Positions 38,382 to 47,014 of a stretch of DNA of 64,000 nt are shown piece after piece. Below the pieces are notes generated by a model that was not told where the DNA came from, did no database searches, and saw only the letters and a list, made by a program, of their open reading frames with translations. A program made the translations under genes and the position numbers. The stretch's first letter is position 1; every line of letters starts with the position of its first letter. The DNA comes from Actinomadura parmotrematis (GTDB lineage Bacteria > Actinomycetota > Actinomycetes > Streptosporangiales > Streptosporangiaceae), in the NCBI RefSeq assembly GCF_019458805.1, contig NZ_JAIBOA010000009.1, positions 124,001 to 188,000 of the forward strand. Reading direction: 5' to 3'.

Positions 38382-39769
38382 GCTTCGACCTCCGCATCGA
38401 GGCGCAGCAGGTCGTCCTCGGTCTCCCGGCGGACGATCACCCGCGCCGCGCCGTCCCGGACCGCCACCACGGCGGGCTTCGGGACATGGTTGTAGTTACT
38501 GGCCATTGAGCGACAGTACGCACCGGTCGCCGCGACCGCCACCAGGTCGCCCGCCGTCAGATCCTCGGGCAGCCAGAGGTCGCGCACGACGATGTCCCCG
38601 CTCTCGCAGTGCTTGCCGACGAGCCTGCTGAGCATGGGCGCCGCGTCCGACGTCCGGGACGCCAGCGCGCACGAGTACTCGGCGCCGTACAGGGCGGTGC
38701 GCAGGTTGTCGCTCATCCCGCCGTCCACCGACACGTAGGTGCGCAGCCCCTCGACGTCCTTGACGGTGCCGACCTCGTACAGCGTGACGCCGCCGGGGCC
38801 GACGATCGCGCGGCCCGGCTCCACCGTCAGCCGCGGCATGGCGAGCCCGTAGGCGCGGCACTCGCGGCCGACGATGTCGCGCAGCGAGTCCGCCATGGCC
38901 TTCGGGTCGATGGGTTCGTCACCGGGGAGATAGGCGATCCCGTACCCGCCGCCGAGGTCCAGCTCGGGCAGCTCGACGCCGTGCTCGTCGCGGATGGCGA
39001 CGAGCAGCTCGGCGAGCCGGTGCGCGGCGACCTGGAAGCCGTCCGCGTCGAAGATCTGCGACCCGATGTGGCTGTGCAGCCCCACCAGCTCCAGGTCCTT
39101 CAGCGCCAGGACCCGGCGGACCGCCTCCAGCGCGGCGCCGGAGCTCCGCGAGAACCCGAACTTCTGGTCGTCGTGCGCGGTGGCGATGAACTCGTGGGTG
39201 TGGGCCTCGACGCCCGTCGTCACCCGGATCAGCACCTTCGGCCGCACGCCCTTCTTCCCCGCGAGGAAGCCGAGCCGGGCGATCTCCTCGAACGAGTCGA
39301 CCACGATGTGCCCGACGCCCGCGTCCAGCGCCCGCTCCAGCTCCCACACGGCCTTGTTGTTGCCGTGCAGGGTGATGCGCTCGGGCGGGAAGTCGGCCGC
39401 AAGCGCGATGGCGAGCTCCCCGCCGCTGCACACGTCCAGCCCGAGCCCCTCGTCTCTCAGCCAGCGCGCGACCGCCGTGCACAGGAACGCCTTGCCCGCA
39501 TAGTGGACGCTGCCGTCATGGAACGCCTCGGCGTACCTGCGCGCGCGCGCCCGCACGTCCGCCTCGTCGTAGACGTACAGCGGCGTCCCGTACTCGCGCG
39601 CCAGGTCGCGCACGTCGACGCCGCCGATGACGACGGCGCCCTCGTCCCTGCGCGCCCCGCGCGGCCACACCAGCTCGTCGAGGACGTTCAGGTCCTCGGC
39701 CGGGGGCATCGGGTTGTCCTCGGGCAGCACGTCGGCGTGCCGGCCGCCGGCGGGGTGAACTCTGCTCAT
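38378..39769 (-). CDS. lysA: Diaminopimelate decarboxylase
   Basis: A 463-residue fold-III PLP enzyme, last step of lysine synthesis. Lys93 in [10 protein letters not shown] binds [34 protein letters not shown] and the C-terminal [14 protein letters not shown] complete the active site shared across the dimer. The start [17 protein letters not shown] matches other actinomycete LysA. It overlaps the ArgS-like gene by 4 nt. Confidence 0.97.
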   Translation of the reverse strand: MSRVHPAGGRHADVLPEDNPMPPAEDLNVLDELVWPRGARRDEGAVVIGGVDVRDLAREYGTPLYVYDEADVRARARRYAEAFHDGSVHYAGKAFLCTAVARWLRDEGLGLDVCSGGELAIALAADFPPERITLHGNNKAVWELERALDAGVGHIVVDSFEEIARLGFLAGKKGVRPKVLIRVTTGVEAHTHEFIATAHDDQKFGFSRSSGAALEAVRRVLALKDLELVGLHSHIGSQIFDADGFQVAAHRLAELLVAIRDEHGVELPELDLGGGYGIAYLPGDEPIDPKAMADSLRDIVGRECRAYGLAMPRLTVEPGRAIVGPGGVTLYEVGTVKDVEGLRTYVSVDGGMSDNLRTALYGAEYSCALASRTSDAAPMLSRLVGKHCESGDIVVRDLWLPEDLTAGDLVAVAATGAYCRSMASNYNHVPKPAVVAVRDGAARVIVRRETEDDLLRLDAEVEA

Positions 39770-40449
39770 ATCAGCTCTCTAGGGGTCTCACCGATCATGT
39801 CCAGTCCGTTGCCGAGGGCGATGCGCGCGGCCGCCGCGAGGGTCACCCGCGCCGCGTGCACCGCCCCGGGTTTCTCGTCGCCGCTGGGCAGCGCCGGACA
39901 CCGCTCATGGACATCGTGGTAGACCCCGGCCAGCCGTTCCAGATAGGAGGCCAGCACCCGCGGCTCGTTCTCGCGCTCGGCCTGCTCCCCGCGCCCGGGC
40001 ATCTCGGCCAGCACTTCGAGCAGCCGCAGCTCGTCCCCCGCGTACCCCTCGGGCTCGCCCGCCGTCACCCCGAGCTCCCGGGCCCACCGCTGGACCCAGC
40101 CCGCCCGCGCGTAGGCGTAACGCACGCAGAACCCCGGATTGTCGAACGTCCGGGGCCACTCGCTCCACCCCGTGCCCGCCCGCACCCGGGCACGCCCGTA
40201 GACGTCCCCCAGCCGCACGATCTCCCCCGCGAGCGCCCCGGCGTCCACCCGCACGACGACGAGCCCTCGCACCACGGAAACGTCCTCGACCCCCTCCGCG
40301 CGCCGCACCCGCGCGGCGACGACCTCGGGGTCGACCCCCGCGCGCAGCGCGACGGGGCTCGCGTACACCCCGGGCCCGCGCACGCTCACCGGCGCCGCGT
40401 CGGCACCGGCGGCGGCCGCGAGGACGGCGCTGACATCGGCAGGAGTCAC
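39766..40449 (-). CDS. ArgS-derived protein: N-terminal (Add-1-like) region plus DALR anticodon-binding domain, catalytic core absent
   Basis: A 227-residue protein in the place where many actinomycetes have the full argS (about 550–590 residues) before lysA. Residues 1–80 (SPVALRAG ... [12 protein letters not shown] ... [13 protein letters not shown]) resemble the tRNA-recognition N-domain of arginyl-tRNA synthetase. Residues 95–227 are a DALR domain ([18 protein letters not shown]; ending [17 protein letters not shown]). The Rossmann core with HIGH and KMSK is missing, so it cannot aminoacylate. It could bind tRNA-Arg as a partner or regulator. It is conserved in operon with lysA and coupled by an ATGA overlap. 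Confidence 0.8.
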   Translation of the reverse strand: MTPADVSAVLAAAAGADAAPVSVRGPGVYASPVALRAGVDPEVVAARVRRAEGVEDVSVVRGLVVVRVDAGALAGEIVRLGDVYGRARVRAGTGWSEWPRTFDNPGFCVRYAYARAGWVQRWARELGVTAGEPEGYAGDELRLLEVLAEMPGRGEQAERENEPRVLASYLERLAGVYHDVHERCPALPSGDEKPGAVHAARVTLAAAARIALGNGLDMIGETPRELI

Positions 40450-40470
40450 GCTGGTGAGACTATCTGACCA

Positions 40471-40854
40471 CTATCTGGACATGGCAGCGAGTTTCCGCAC
40501 CGTCTGGATGAGCTGGTTCGGATCGAACGGCTTCGTCACGTAGGCGTCCACGCCGATCTCGTGCCCGCGGCGGATGTCGTGCTCCTGCGCCCGCGCCGTG
40601 ATCATGACGACCCGGATGTGCGCCGTCCCGGGGTCCTCCCGCAGCCGGCTCGCGGTCACCCAGCCGTCCAGCCGCGGCATCATCACGTCCAGCGTGATCA
40701 CGTCGGGGCCGACCTCCCGCACCCGCTCCAGGCAGTCCCGCCCGTCCGTCGCCGTCGCCACCTCGAAGCCCTCCAGCTGCAGGTTCACGGCGATGAGCTG
40801 CCTGATCACCTCATCGTCGTCGACGACCAGCACGCGTCCCAGTGGCTCGGTCAC
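40471..40854 (-). CDS. Single-domain CheY-like response regulator
   Basis: A 127-residue receiver with no output domain: VVDDDE acidic cluster (10–15), phospho-acceptor Asp56 in VITLDVMMPRLDGW, the MITARA Thr-equivalent region and the YVTKPFDPNQLI switch Lys. The start is a GTG at 40854 preceded by a TAGCTT -10 about 7 nt upstream, a leaderless arrangement. No partner kinase is adjacent; it probably takes part in a phosphorelay or binds a protein target. Confidence 0.9.
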   Translation of the reverse strand: MTEPLGRVLVVDDDEVIRQLIAVNLQLEGFEVATATDGRDCLERVREVGPDVITLDVMMPRLDGWVTASRLREDPGTAHIRVVMITARAQEHDIRRGHEIGVDAYVTKPFDPNQLIQTVRKLAAMSR

Positions 40855-40962
40855 GGCATCGAAGCTAGCCCACTCCCCCGCCCCGACGCACGGCGAACGC
40901 CCAGGTGCGCGCAAGCCCGCCGATCCTGGTAGCCTTCTTCTCGCGCCGCTCACCGGCGCAGG

Positions 40963-41034
40963 GCCCCCTTAGCTCAGGGGATAGAGCAACGGCCTCCGGA
41001 GCCGTGTGCGCAGGTTCGAATCCTGCAGGGGGCA
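40963..41034 (+). tRNA. tRNA-Arg, anticodon CCG
   Basis: A complete cloverleaf: acceptor stem GCCCCCT/AGGGGGC, D-arm GCTC–GAGC, anticodon stem ACGGC/GCCGT with loop CTCCGGA (anticodon CCG, reading CGG), T-arm GCAGG–TTCGAAT–CCTGC, discriminator A at 41034. CCA is not encoded. An intrinsic terminator follows. CGG is a major arginine codon in this GC-rich genome. It is a common integration target in actinomycetes, but no 3'-end repeat was seen nearby. Confidence 0.95.
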
Positions 41035-41053
41035 CCGCACAGACCCACCGCCG

Positions 41054-41083
41054 ACCCCGGCCGACTCACGTCGCCGGGGTTTT
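41054..41083 (+). terminator. Intrinsic terminator after tRNA-Arg
   Basis: ACCCCGGC (41054–41061) pairs with GCCGGGGT (41073–41080), followed by TTTTC, a classical stem plus T-tract. Confidence 0.8.
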
Positions 41084-41406
41084 CTGCATCCAAGAGCGCC
41101 GCACCGTCCCGCCCGGCGTATTCCAGCCATTTCACCGGCCGGATAACTTCTTGCGGAATTCACGACGTCCGCGTTATGATCAAACAACGATGACGGCCGG
41201 GCCGCGATAGAAGAATCGGGTCCGCCGCGTTATACGACCGCGCATTGCCCATCATGAGATGGATGCCGACGAAGGCATCGCACGAAGAGTGGATACTCCG
41301 GGGCAATACGGGGAGCCCAGTGCTGCCCGAAAACAGATCGCGACGCACAAGAGGGGCGAAGAACACCTTCCGACAACTACATAGAGCGACAAATGAGGAG
41401 CCCATC
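41084..41406 (+). other. 323-nt AT-richer gap before a Cys-rich gene; no gene seen
   Basis: Between the tRNA terminator and the Cys-rich gene the base composition drops visibly (for example GGATAACTTCTTGCGGAATT and GTTATGATCAAACAACG). I find no convincing coding frame. The gap ends with a GAGGAG ribosome-binding site at 41395–41400 for the gene at 41407. A promoter for that gene is probably in here; several TATNNT-like sites make the choice uncertain. Confidence 0.5.
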
Positions 41407-41832
41407 GTGAACAGCAACGCGCAGAAGACCTGTATCCACGAACTCCCCACCGATCAGTGCGCCTACTGCCGCAAGCCTCCCGCCGGCCTTCCGGGCAGGG
41501 TCTGGCGCACCCGCTACGGCACCCACATGCACCGCTGGGCCGACTGCAACGCCCTCCTGTACGGCCACCACGTCTCCCGGAAGCTGGACCTCAACACCCA
41601 CGCCCCCCGGCCCGTGTCGCTCGCCGAGGCCAATTCCGCCGGCCTCGACCGCTGCTCCAACTGCCTCCCCGAAAACGTCCCGCCCGGCGCCCGAGCCTGC
41701 CGGGTGAGATTCAACGGCTACTGGGAGGACGGCTTCGTCATCGAACTCCTCCCGAACGGAAACGCCCTGATCGACTTCCAGTCCCGGGGTGAACGCATGC
41801 GCCGCGTCTTCCACCACTGGAAGAACCGCTGA
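41407..41832 (+). CDS. Cys-rich zinc-ribbon-like hypothetical protein
   Basis: A 141-residue protein from a GTG (41407) 6 nt after GAGGAG. It has an N-terminal CIHELPTDQCAYCRKP and a central CSNCLPE, giving five cysteines plus HMHRWADC that look like two zinc-binding knuckles. The C-terminal half is a small beta domain (ACRVRFNGYWEDGFVIELL, LIDFQSRGERMRRVFHHW) with a Tudor/SH3-like pattern. There is no signal peptide. The role is unknown; nucleic-acid or protein binding is inference. A 13-bp terminator follows. Confidence 0.75.
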   Translation: MNSNAQKTCIHELPTDQCAYCRKPPAGLPGRVWRTRYGTHMHRWADCNALLYGHHVSRKLDLNTHAPRPVSLAEANSAGLDRCSNCLPENVPPGARACRVRFNGYWEDGFVIELLPNGNALIDFQSRGERMRRVFHHWKNR

Positions 41833-41848
41833 CCTGAAACAATGGCGA

Positions 41849-41890
41849 GCGGATCGGCCCGGCACCCGAGAGCACAGCGGGCCGATCCGC
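41849..41890. terminator. Terminator between the Cys-rich gene and GNAT gene
   Basis: GCGGATCGGCCCG (41849–41861) pairs with CGGGCCGATCCGC (41878–41890) across a 16-nt loop, between convergent stops at 41832 and 41936; probably bidirectional. Confidence 0.65.
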
Positions 41891-41935
41891 AACCCACCCG
41901 GCCACGAGGGAATCCGGCTCAAAGCCGAGGCCCTG

Positions 41936-42424
41936 CTATGGCAGTTGCTTGTGCATTAGTGTGCACATCGTCTCGTGCAGGGTGATGGTGCCGTCGGGGG
42001 CTTCTGCTTCCCACGACTCGGGGGCGCTGTCGTAGGCGGTGTAGCCGAGTCGTTCGTACAGCGCGCGGGCGCGCGGGTTGTCGTCCTCCACGCCCAGTTC
42101 GGCGCGGTCCAGGCCGCGGGCCTGGATCCGCTGCTCGGCGGCTTGGATCAGGACGGTGCCGATTCCGCACGACTGCAGTGCCGGGTGAACGGCCAGCTGC
42201 CAGAGCGTTCCCGCGCCCGGCACCTTGGCGTAGTCGACGCCGCCGACGCCCACCGGAAGACCGGAGGGCGGGCAGAGGGCCAGGTAGTCCACCTCGCCCA
42301 GCCCGACCCGGTCCAAGGCTCTGGCCATGCTCTCCAGATGGGCGGCCGATCCGCTCCAGTCGCATGAGGGAAGGTCCTCGCGGGTCAGGTCGCGCACCGT
42401 CATCGGCACTGTGATCTCGGCCAT
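41936..42424 (-). CDS. GNAT-family N-acetyltransferase
   Basis: A 162-residue single-domain GNAT. The acetyl-CoA pyrophosphate loop is QSCGIGTVLIQAAE, preceded by LWQLAVHPA on strand beta4, and the C-terminal ARALYERLGYTAY is the usual alpha4–beta6 end. The substrate is unknown. The start at 42424 has only a distant GGAGG and is uncertain. Confidence 0.88.
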   Translation of the reverse strand: MAEITVPMTVRDLTREDLPSCDWSGSAAHLESMARALDRVGLGEVDYLALCPPSGLPVGVGGVDYAKVPGAGTLWQLAVHPALQSCGIGTVLIQAAEQRIQARGLDRAELGVEDDNPRARALYERLGYTAYDSAPESWEAEAPDGTITLHETMCTLMHKQLP

Positions 42425-42494
42425 GGCCGCCGCCCCCGTCCTCCATCGTGATCCGCCGGCTGGCCAAGTCAGCGCCCAAGGGACAGTTCTGTGA

Positions 42495-42917
42495 TCACAG
42501 GCTGGTGCGGCTTCGGCGTTCTTGCGTGACGCGTTCGGCGGCGTCGGTCCACAGAGGCCGGGCGGTGGGGGTGTGGGGCAGGTCCGCGGTCGGCAGCGTC
42601 CAGGAGACGCGCTCGAACTCGTCCATCCAGGGGCGGATGCGGTCCATGGCGGCGCCGTGGGGGTCGGTGCGGGTGTAGGCGGACAGGGAGCGGCGGTCGG
42701 TCCAGGCGGAGAGCGTCCAGAACGTGCCGCGGAAAGGGTGGGCCTCGATCGCGATGCCGAGGAGGCCCGGCGAGCGCAGAGCCTGCCACCACAGGAGCAG
42801 GCTGTGGAGCATGAACCCGGGCGAGCGCCAGGAGTCCTTGAGCCGGAACCACGTCACCAGCACCACGGCGTCCCCGCCGTTCGCGGCCGCCGGTCGGGAG
42901 ATCCACGGAAACCTCAT
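42495..42917 (-). CDS. DUF3291-like / spheroidene monooxygenase-like ABM-fold protein
   Basis: A 140-residue protein; the ATG at 42917 is preferred for its AGGGAAGG ribosome-binding site. The core GTFWTLSAWTDRRSLSAYTR followed by PHGAAMDRIRPW matches the DUF3291/monooxygenase-like family, a dimeric ferredoxin-fold (antibiotic biosynthesis monooxygenase relatives). The His in DPHGAAM is conserved in the family. The substrate is unknown and many members are of unproven function. Confidence 0.75.
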   Translation of the reverse strand: MRFPWISRPAAANGGDAVVLVTWFRLKDSWRSPGFMLHSLLLWWQALRSPGLLGIAIEAHPFRGTFWTLSAWTDRRSLSAYTRTDPHGAAMDRIRPWMDEFERVSWTLPTADLPHTPTARPLWTDAAERVTQERRSRTSL

Positions 42918-43121
42918 GCGCGCCTTCCCTGCCGGTACCGGGAGCATCGATCAGATGAACAGGTGCGTCTATTTGATGCCCATCATCGCAGACCGGTTCC
43001 CTCCGGGGAAGACGGGGGGCACCGGCAGGGACTATCGTCCAGGTGGCGTATGCCTTCGTGCGGCGTAGCCGTTCCGCCGGAATCTTCGGGTACCGGACAT
43101 CTCCGAGCTCCGAGGAGTCCC

Positions 43122-43325
43122 ATGGAAGGCAGCGATCTGCCGAGACTCGCCATGCCCGCCCGGCGCGCCCTGGCCGACGCCGGGTACACGCACCTCGAAC
43201 AGCTCACCGACGTCTCCGAAGAAGACCTCCTGGAGCTCCACGGCATGGGCCGCAACACCATGCAGGTCCTCCGCGAGGCCCTCGCCGAGCGCGGCCTGTC
43301 GTTCCTCGACGACGAGGACGACTGA
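43122..43325 (+). CDS. Helix-hairpin-helix protein resembling the RNA polymerase alpha C-terminal domain
   Basis: A 67-residue protein with GAGGAG 6 nt before the ATG at 43122. Its fold is alphaCTD-like: LPRLAMPARRALADAGYTHLE (helix 1 and first hairpin), LTDVSEEDLLELHGMGRNTM (second helix-hairpin, GMGRNT contacting DNA backbone) and QVLREALAERGLSF. Small stand-alone versions are common in actinomycetes and are annotated as DNA-binding. It converges with the response regulator gene 6 nt downstream. Confidence 0.85.
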   Translation: MEGSDLPRLAMPARRALADAGYTHLEQLTDVSEEDLLELHGMGRNTMQVLREALAERGLSFLDDEDD

Positions 43326-43331
43326 CCCCCG

Positions 43332-43991
43332 TCAGCTCGCCAGGCCTTGCCGGTAGGCGTAGACGACCGCCTGGACGCGGTCGCGCAGGCCGAGCTTGGT
43401 GAGGATGCGGGAGACGTAGGTCTTGACGGTCTCCTGGCTGAGGACGAGGGCCGCGGCGATCTCGCTGTTGGACAGTCCCTCGGCGATGAGGCGCAGCACC
43501 TCCATCTCGCGCGGCGTGAGCGCGTCCGCGGCCGACGCGCTCTCGGCGGGACGGATCCGCTCCGCGTACCGGCCGATGAGCCGCCGGGTCACCTCGGGGG
43601 CCAGCAGGGCGGCGCCGGCCGCGACGGTCCGGATGCCGTGCAGGAGCTGCGCCGGCGGGGCGTCCTTGAGCAGGAAGCCGCTCGCCCCCGCGCGCAGCGC
43701 CTCGTACACGTACCGGTCCAGGTTGAACGTGGTCACCACGAGCACCTTGACGGGGTCGGCGACGCCGTCGCCGGCCAGCAGCCGGGTCGCCTCGATGCCG
43801 TCCAGGACGGGCATCCGGACGTCCATCACCACGACGTCGGGGACGAGGCGGCGGGCGAGGTCGGCGGCGGCGCGGCCGTCGCCGCACTCCCCCACCACCT
43901 CCAGGTCGGGCTGCGCGCCGATGATCGTCGCGAAGCCGGTGCGGATCAGCGCCTGGTCGTCGGCGACCAGGACCCGGACCGGCGCGCTCAC
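43332..43991 (-). CDS. NarL/LuxR-type response regulator
   Basis: A 219-residue protein with receiver acidic pair ADD (10–12), phospho-acceptor Asp57 in VVVMDVRMPVLDG, the LLKDAPPA switch Lys, and a LuxR helix-turn-helix (LTPREMEVLRLIAEGLSNSE ... VKTYVSRILTKLGLRDR). The GTG start overlaps the kinase stop as GTGA. It forms an operon with its kinase and a CPBP protease. Confidence 0.93.
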   Translation of the reverse strand: MSAPVRVLVADDQALIRTGFATIIGAQPDLEVVGECGDGRAAADLARRLVPDVVVMDVRMPVLDGIEATRLLAGDGVADPVKVLVVTTFNLDRYVYEALRAGASGFLLKDAPPAQLLHGIRTVAAGAALLAPEVTRRLIGRYAERIRPAESASAADALTPREMEVLRLIAEGLSNSEIAAALVLSQETVKTYVSRILTKLGLRDRVQAVVYAYRQGLAS

Positions 43992-45139
43992 GCCGGGCTC
44001 CCCGACGGGATGCGGGCCCGCACGACGAAGCCGCCGTCCGGTCCCGGCCCGGCGGCGAAGTCGCCGTCCAGGGCGCCGATCCGGTCGCGGAGCCCGGCGA
44101 GGCCCCGGCCGCTCCCGCCGGGCGACGCGGCCGGCGTCGCGGCGCCGTCGGTGCCGACCTCCACGCTGATCTCCCTGTCGCGGTAGTGCACGCGGACGAC
44201 GGTCCGGCTGCCGGGGGCGTACTTGAGGGCGTTCGTCAGCGACTCCTGGACGACGCGGTAGGCCACCAGCTCGGCGCTGCCGGCCGGCTCGCCCGGCTCG
44301 CCCGCCGCGGTGAACTCGACGGGCTGGCCGGCCTGGCGCGTCCGCTCCACGAGTGCGGAGAGCTCGCCGGCGGACGGCACGGCGGCGGTCCCGTGGTCGG
44401 GGTCGAGCACGTCGAGCAGGTGCCGCAGGTCGCCGATGGCGCGCCGCCCGGTGTCGGTGATGGCGCCGAGGGCGCCGTCCAGGCGGCCCGGGTCGGCGGT
44501 CAGGTACCGCGCCGCCTCCGCCTGGACGACCATCGCCGTCACGTGGTGCGTCACGACGTCGTGGAGGTCGCGGGCGATGCGGGTGCGCTCGGCGGCGCGG
44601 GTGTCCTCGGCGACGCGGCGGCGGCGCTCGGCCTCGGCGGCGCGGGTGGAGCGCAGCCACGCCCCGATGCCCCACGCGAAGACCGTCACCAGGTAGAACG
44701 TCGCGAACCCGCTCAGGTGCTCGGTGGAGCCGAGGCGGTCGAGCGCGACCGCCAGCAGCACGTACGCCGCGGAGAGCGCGGCGGCGACGCCGTACCGCCG
44801 GCGCTCCAGGTGCGCGCCCGCGCTCACCAGCGCGAACGCGAGGGCGCTGCCGGCGAACGAGTGGTAGGCGCGGAGCTGGTCGGCGGCGAAGCCGAGCGCG
44901 ACGAGGACCGTGCAGAGAGCAGGCCAGCGGCGGCGCACGGCGAGCGGGAGGCAGGTCAGCAGGATGACCGGGACGGCCAGCGCGTCGAGGGGGCGGGCCG
45001 GCAGGTCGCCGAGCTGCGTCCCGTGGTCGCGGAACGCCGGGACGAACGACGCGGCGACGATCAGCAGGGGGAAGGGGAGGTCCCGGACCGTGACGTCCAG
45101 CCGTCGCCACCGGTCCGGGACCCGCCGGAAGTCGATCAC
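43988..45139 (-). CDS. Sensor histidine kinase (HisKA_3)
   Basis: A 383-residue protein from a GTG at 45139. Five or six membrane helices (about 22–165) have little extracytoplasmic sequence, so sensing is probably within the membrane. HisKA_3 shows RIARDLHDVVTHHV (His193); the HATPase has QESLTNALKYAPG and GSGRGLAGLRDR. The start overlaps the CPBP protease stop by 2 nt, so protease, kinase and regulator are co-translated. Confidence 0.92.
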   Translation of the reverse strand: MIDFRRVPDRWRRLDVTVRDLPFPLLIVAASFVPAFRDHGTQLGDLPARPLDALAVPVILLTCLPLAVRRRWPALCTVLVALGFAADQLRAYHSFAGSALAFALVSAGAHLERRRYGVAAALSAAYVLLAVALDRLGSTEHLSGFATFYLVTVFAWGIGAWLRSTRAAEAERRRRVAEDTRAAERTRIARDLHDVVTHHVTAMVVQAEAARYLTADPGRLDGALGAITDTGRRAIGDLRHLLDVLDPDHGTAAVPSAGELSALVERTRQAGQPVEFTAAGEPGEPAGSAELVAYRVVQESLTNALKYAPGSRTVVRVHYRDREISVEVGTDGAATPAASPGGSGRGLAGLRDRIGALDGDFAAGPGPDGGFVVRARIPSGSPA

Positions 45140-45975
45140 CGGGCGAGCGTAGCGGCCGCGGCGGGCTCGGCCGTCCGGCGTCCGCGGCGGTGGACGATGG
45201 TGCCGCGCCGCCGGGCCAGCCACAGGAACGCGACCATCAGGGCCGCGCCGAAGCCGACCGCGTACAGGCTCGCCTCGGGGCCGAACTCGCCGCCGCCGAG
45301 CAGCGTCGGACCCGACGTCGTGCTGTTGAGCAGCCCGTCCGGGGCGTCCTTGCCGGAGACGGTGGTGCCGAAGATGCCGCCCCCGGCGAAGTTCCACGCG
45401 AAGTGCAGGCCGATCGGCACCCACAGGTTGCGGGTGGCGACGTAGGCGGCGGCGAGCATGCCGCCGGCCTCGATGGCGATGGCGAGCGCGCTCCACAGGT
45501 CGGCGCCGGGGTTGGGCAGGTGCATGAGGCCGAACAGCAGGGCGGTCAGGACGAGCGCCACCCAGGTCCCGGTGCGCTCCTCGACGATCCGGAACAGGAC
45601 GCCGCGGACCATCACCTCCTCGGTCACCGCGGCGGCGGCCATGAACCCGAGCAGCGCGACCGCACCGCCCGCCGAGCCGAACCCGTCGACCCGGTAGTCG
45701 CCGAGGAAGGCGATGTTCGCGATGACGGCCCCGAACATCGCGAACCCGATCAGCATCCCGCGCGTGACGGCGCCGGCCGCGCCCTTGGCGGCCACCTCGT
45801 CCGGCGCGCGGTGCTCGGTGCGCCGCACGATCCAGCGGTAGGCGAGCAGCGTGAGCACCGCCGTCGCGGCACCGAAGAGGAGCGTCAGAACCGGGTTCCA
45901 CTGCGCGGCGCCGACGAGCGCGCTGCCCGCGAACGCGACCACGCCGACGACCACGAGCTGCTTGAGCAGTCGCAT
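45136..45975 (-). CDS. CPBP-family intramembrane metalloprotease
   Basis: A 279-residue protein, about seven or eight membrane helices, start at the ATG at 45975 with AAGGAG upstream. The metal site motifs are EEVMVRGVLFR (EExxxR), FGLMHLPNPG (first His) and HFAWNFAGG (HxxxN). The family includes CAAX prenyl proteases and bacteriocin self-immunity proteins. Coupling to a two-component system suggests it takes part in signal transmission or bacteriocin/antibiotic response, which is inference. Confidence 0.92.
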   Translation of the reverse strand: MRLLKQLVVVGVVAFAGSALVGAAQWNPVLTLLFGAATAVLTLLAYRWIVRRTEHRAPDEVAAKGAAGAVTRGMLIGFAMFGAVIANIAFLGDYRVDGFGSAGGAVALLGFMAAAAVTEEVMVRGVLFRIVEERTGTWVALVLTALLFGLMHLPNPGADLWSALAIAIEAGGMLAAAYVATRNLWVPIGLHFAWNFAGGGIFGTTVSGKDAPDGLLNSTTSGPTLLGGGEFGPEASLYAVGFGAALMVAFLWLARRRGTIVHRRGRRTAEPAAAATLAR

Positions 45976-46116
45976 GCTGACTCCTTGGGGGGTACCGCGG
46001 CCGGAGCGCCGCGGCTTCGCCCACAACGCTAGGGATCCACCCCCTCCCGGATCGTCACCGCGCGGTGGACACCTGCCTGTAGCTCGCACGGGGGACAGAC
46101 GCCGCCGGAAAGGGGG

Positions 46117-46755
46117 TCAGCGGCTCTCGCCGGCCGCGCCGTCCTGCTGCCGGTTCGGACGGAAGCGGTTCCAGAGGTAGCGGCCGGCCTCGATGAGGGC
46201 GGAGAGGGCCAGGGCGATGCCGAGGCCGAGGAGGAGGCCCTTGAGGGGGTCGTCCTCGAAGGCCGCGCCGCCCAGGTAGCCGATCAGGGCCGAGTAGGTG
46301 CCCCACAGGACGGTGGCCAGGGCGTCGAAGAGGGAGAAGGCGCGCATCGGGTACCGCACCGCGCCCATGACGAGCGTCGCCGCCGTCCGGCCGCCCGGGA
46401 TGTAGCGGGCGATGACGAGGACGAGGCCGCCGCGGCGGTCGAGGATGCGTTCGGCCTCGTCGAAGGCCTTGCGGCGGCGCTTCCCGCCGCGCAGCCGGTG
46501 CTGGAGCCGGTCCCCGGCGAAGCGGCCGATGAAGTAGGAGATGTGGTCGCCGCAGAAGGCGCCGAGCGCCGCGGTCACGATGACGAGGACGAGGTTCGGC
46601 GCGCCGTGCGCGGCGAAGACGCCCGCGGTGACGACGAGGCTCTCGCTCGGGAAGACCGGCAGGAACGAGTCGACCAGCGCGAGCCCGAAGATCGCGAGGT
46701 AGATCCACGGCGAGTCCATCGCCCCGCGCAGGGCGTCCAGGATGGCGTCACCCAC
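46117..46755 (-). CDS. DedA-family membrane protein
   Basis: A 212-residue polytopic protein. DedA signatures are FPSESLVVTAG (reentrant loop with conserved Glu), GDHISYFIGRFAG and VIARYIPGGRTAATLVMG (the F/Y-x-R-x-x-P-G-x-R helix). DedA proteins are candidate lipid scramblases or flippases for undecaprenyl phosphate and need proton motive force. A C-terminal Arg/Gln-rich tail is cytoplasmic. The start is a GTG at 46755. Confidence 0.93.
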   Translation of the reverse strand: MGDAILDALRGAMDSPWIYLAIFGLALVDSFLPVFPSESLVVTAGVFAAHGAPNLVLVIVTAALGAFCGDHISYFIGRFAGDRLQHRLRGGKRRRKAFDEAERILDRRGGLVLVIARYIPGGRTAATLVMGAVRYPMRAFSLFDALATVLWGTYSALIGYLGGAAFEDDPLKGLLLGLGIALALSALIEAGRYLWNRFRPNRQQDGAAGESR

Positions 46756-46898
46756 GGGCCGTCCGCTCCCCCGAAGTCCCCATGGCCAGCGATTCTAGGA
46801 ACCGCGGACAGTGAGCGACCGCCGCGACCTGCGCCCCTGTCCACCGGATGGCACAGATTTTTCCATCCGTGAAGCAGAGCCACTAGTTCACGGATGTG

Positions 46899-46927
46899 TT
46901 GACACTGCCAATAGGTTGGCGTAGTCT
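46899..46927 (+). promoter_or_regulatory. Consensus promoter of the defence island with an inverted repeat in its spacer
   Basis: TTGACA (46899–46904), 17-nt spacer, TAGTCT (46922–46927): near-consensus for the main sigma factor. The spacer holds GCCAATAGGTTGGC (46907–46920), an inverted repeat with 5-bp arms, where a bound repressor would block polymerase. The sequence from TTGAC to GCCAA recurs at 48676. The first gene's ATG at 47015 is about 80 nt downstream of the expected start of transcription. Confidence 0.7.
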
Positions 46928-47014
46928 ACCCAATGAACACACACCACTCGCGCCCCCCGGTCCCCATGACCGCGGACCTGCGCGACCATCGCCTACACGC
47001 TCGGGGGCCGAACG

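Noticed and set aside
41160..41450. 96-codon minus-strand frame in the gap after tRNA-Arg
   Set aside because: It has no ribosome-binding site, overlaps the start of the Cys-rich gene and shows no codon bias.
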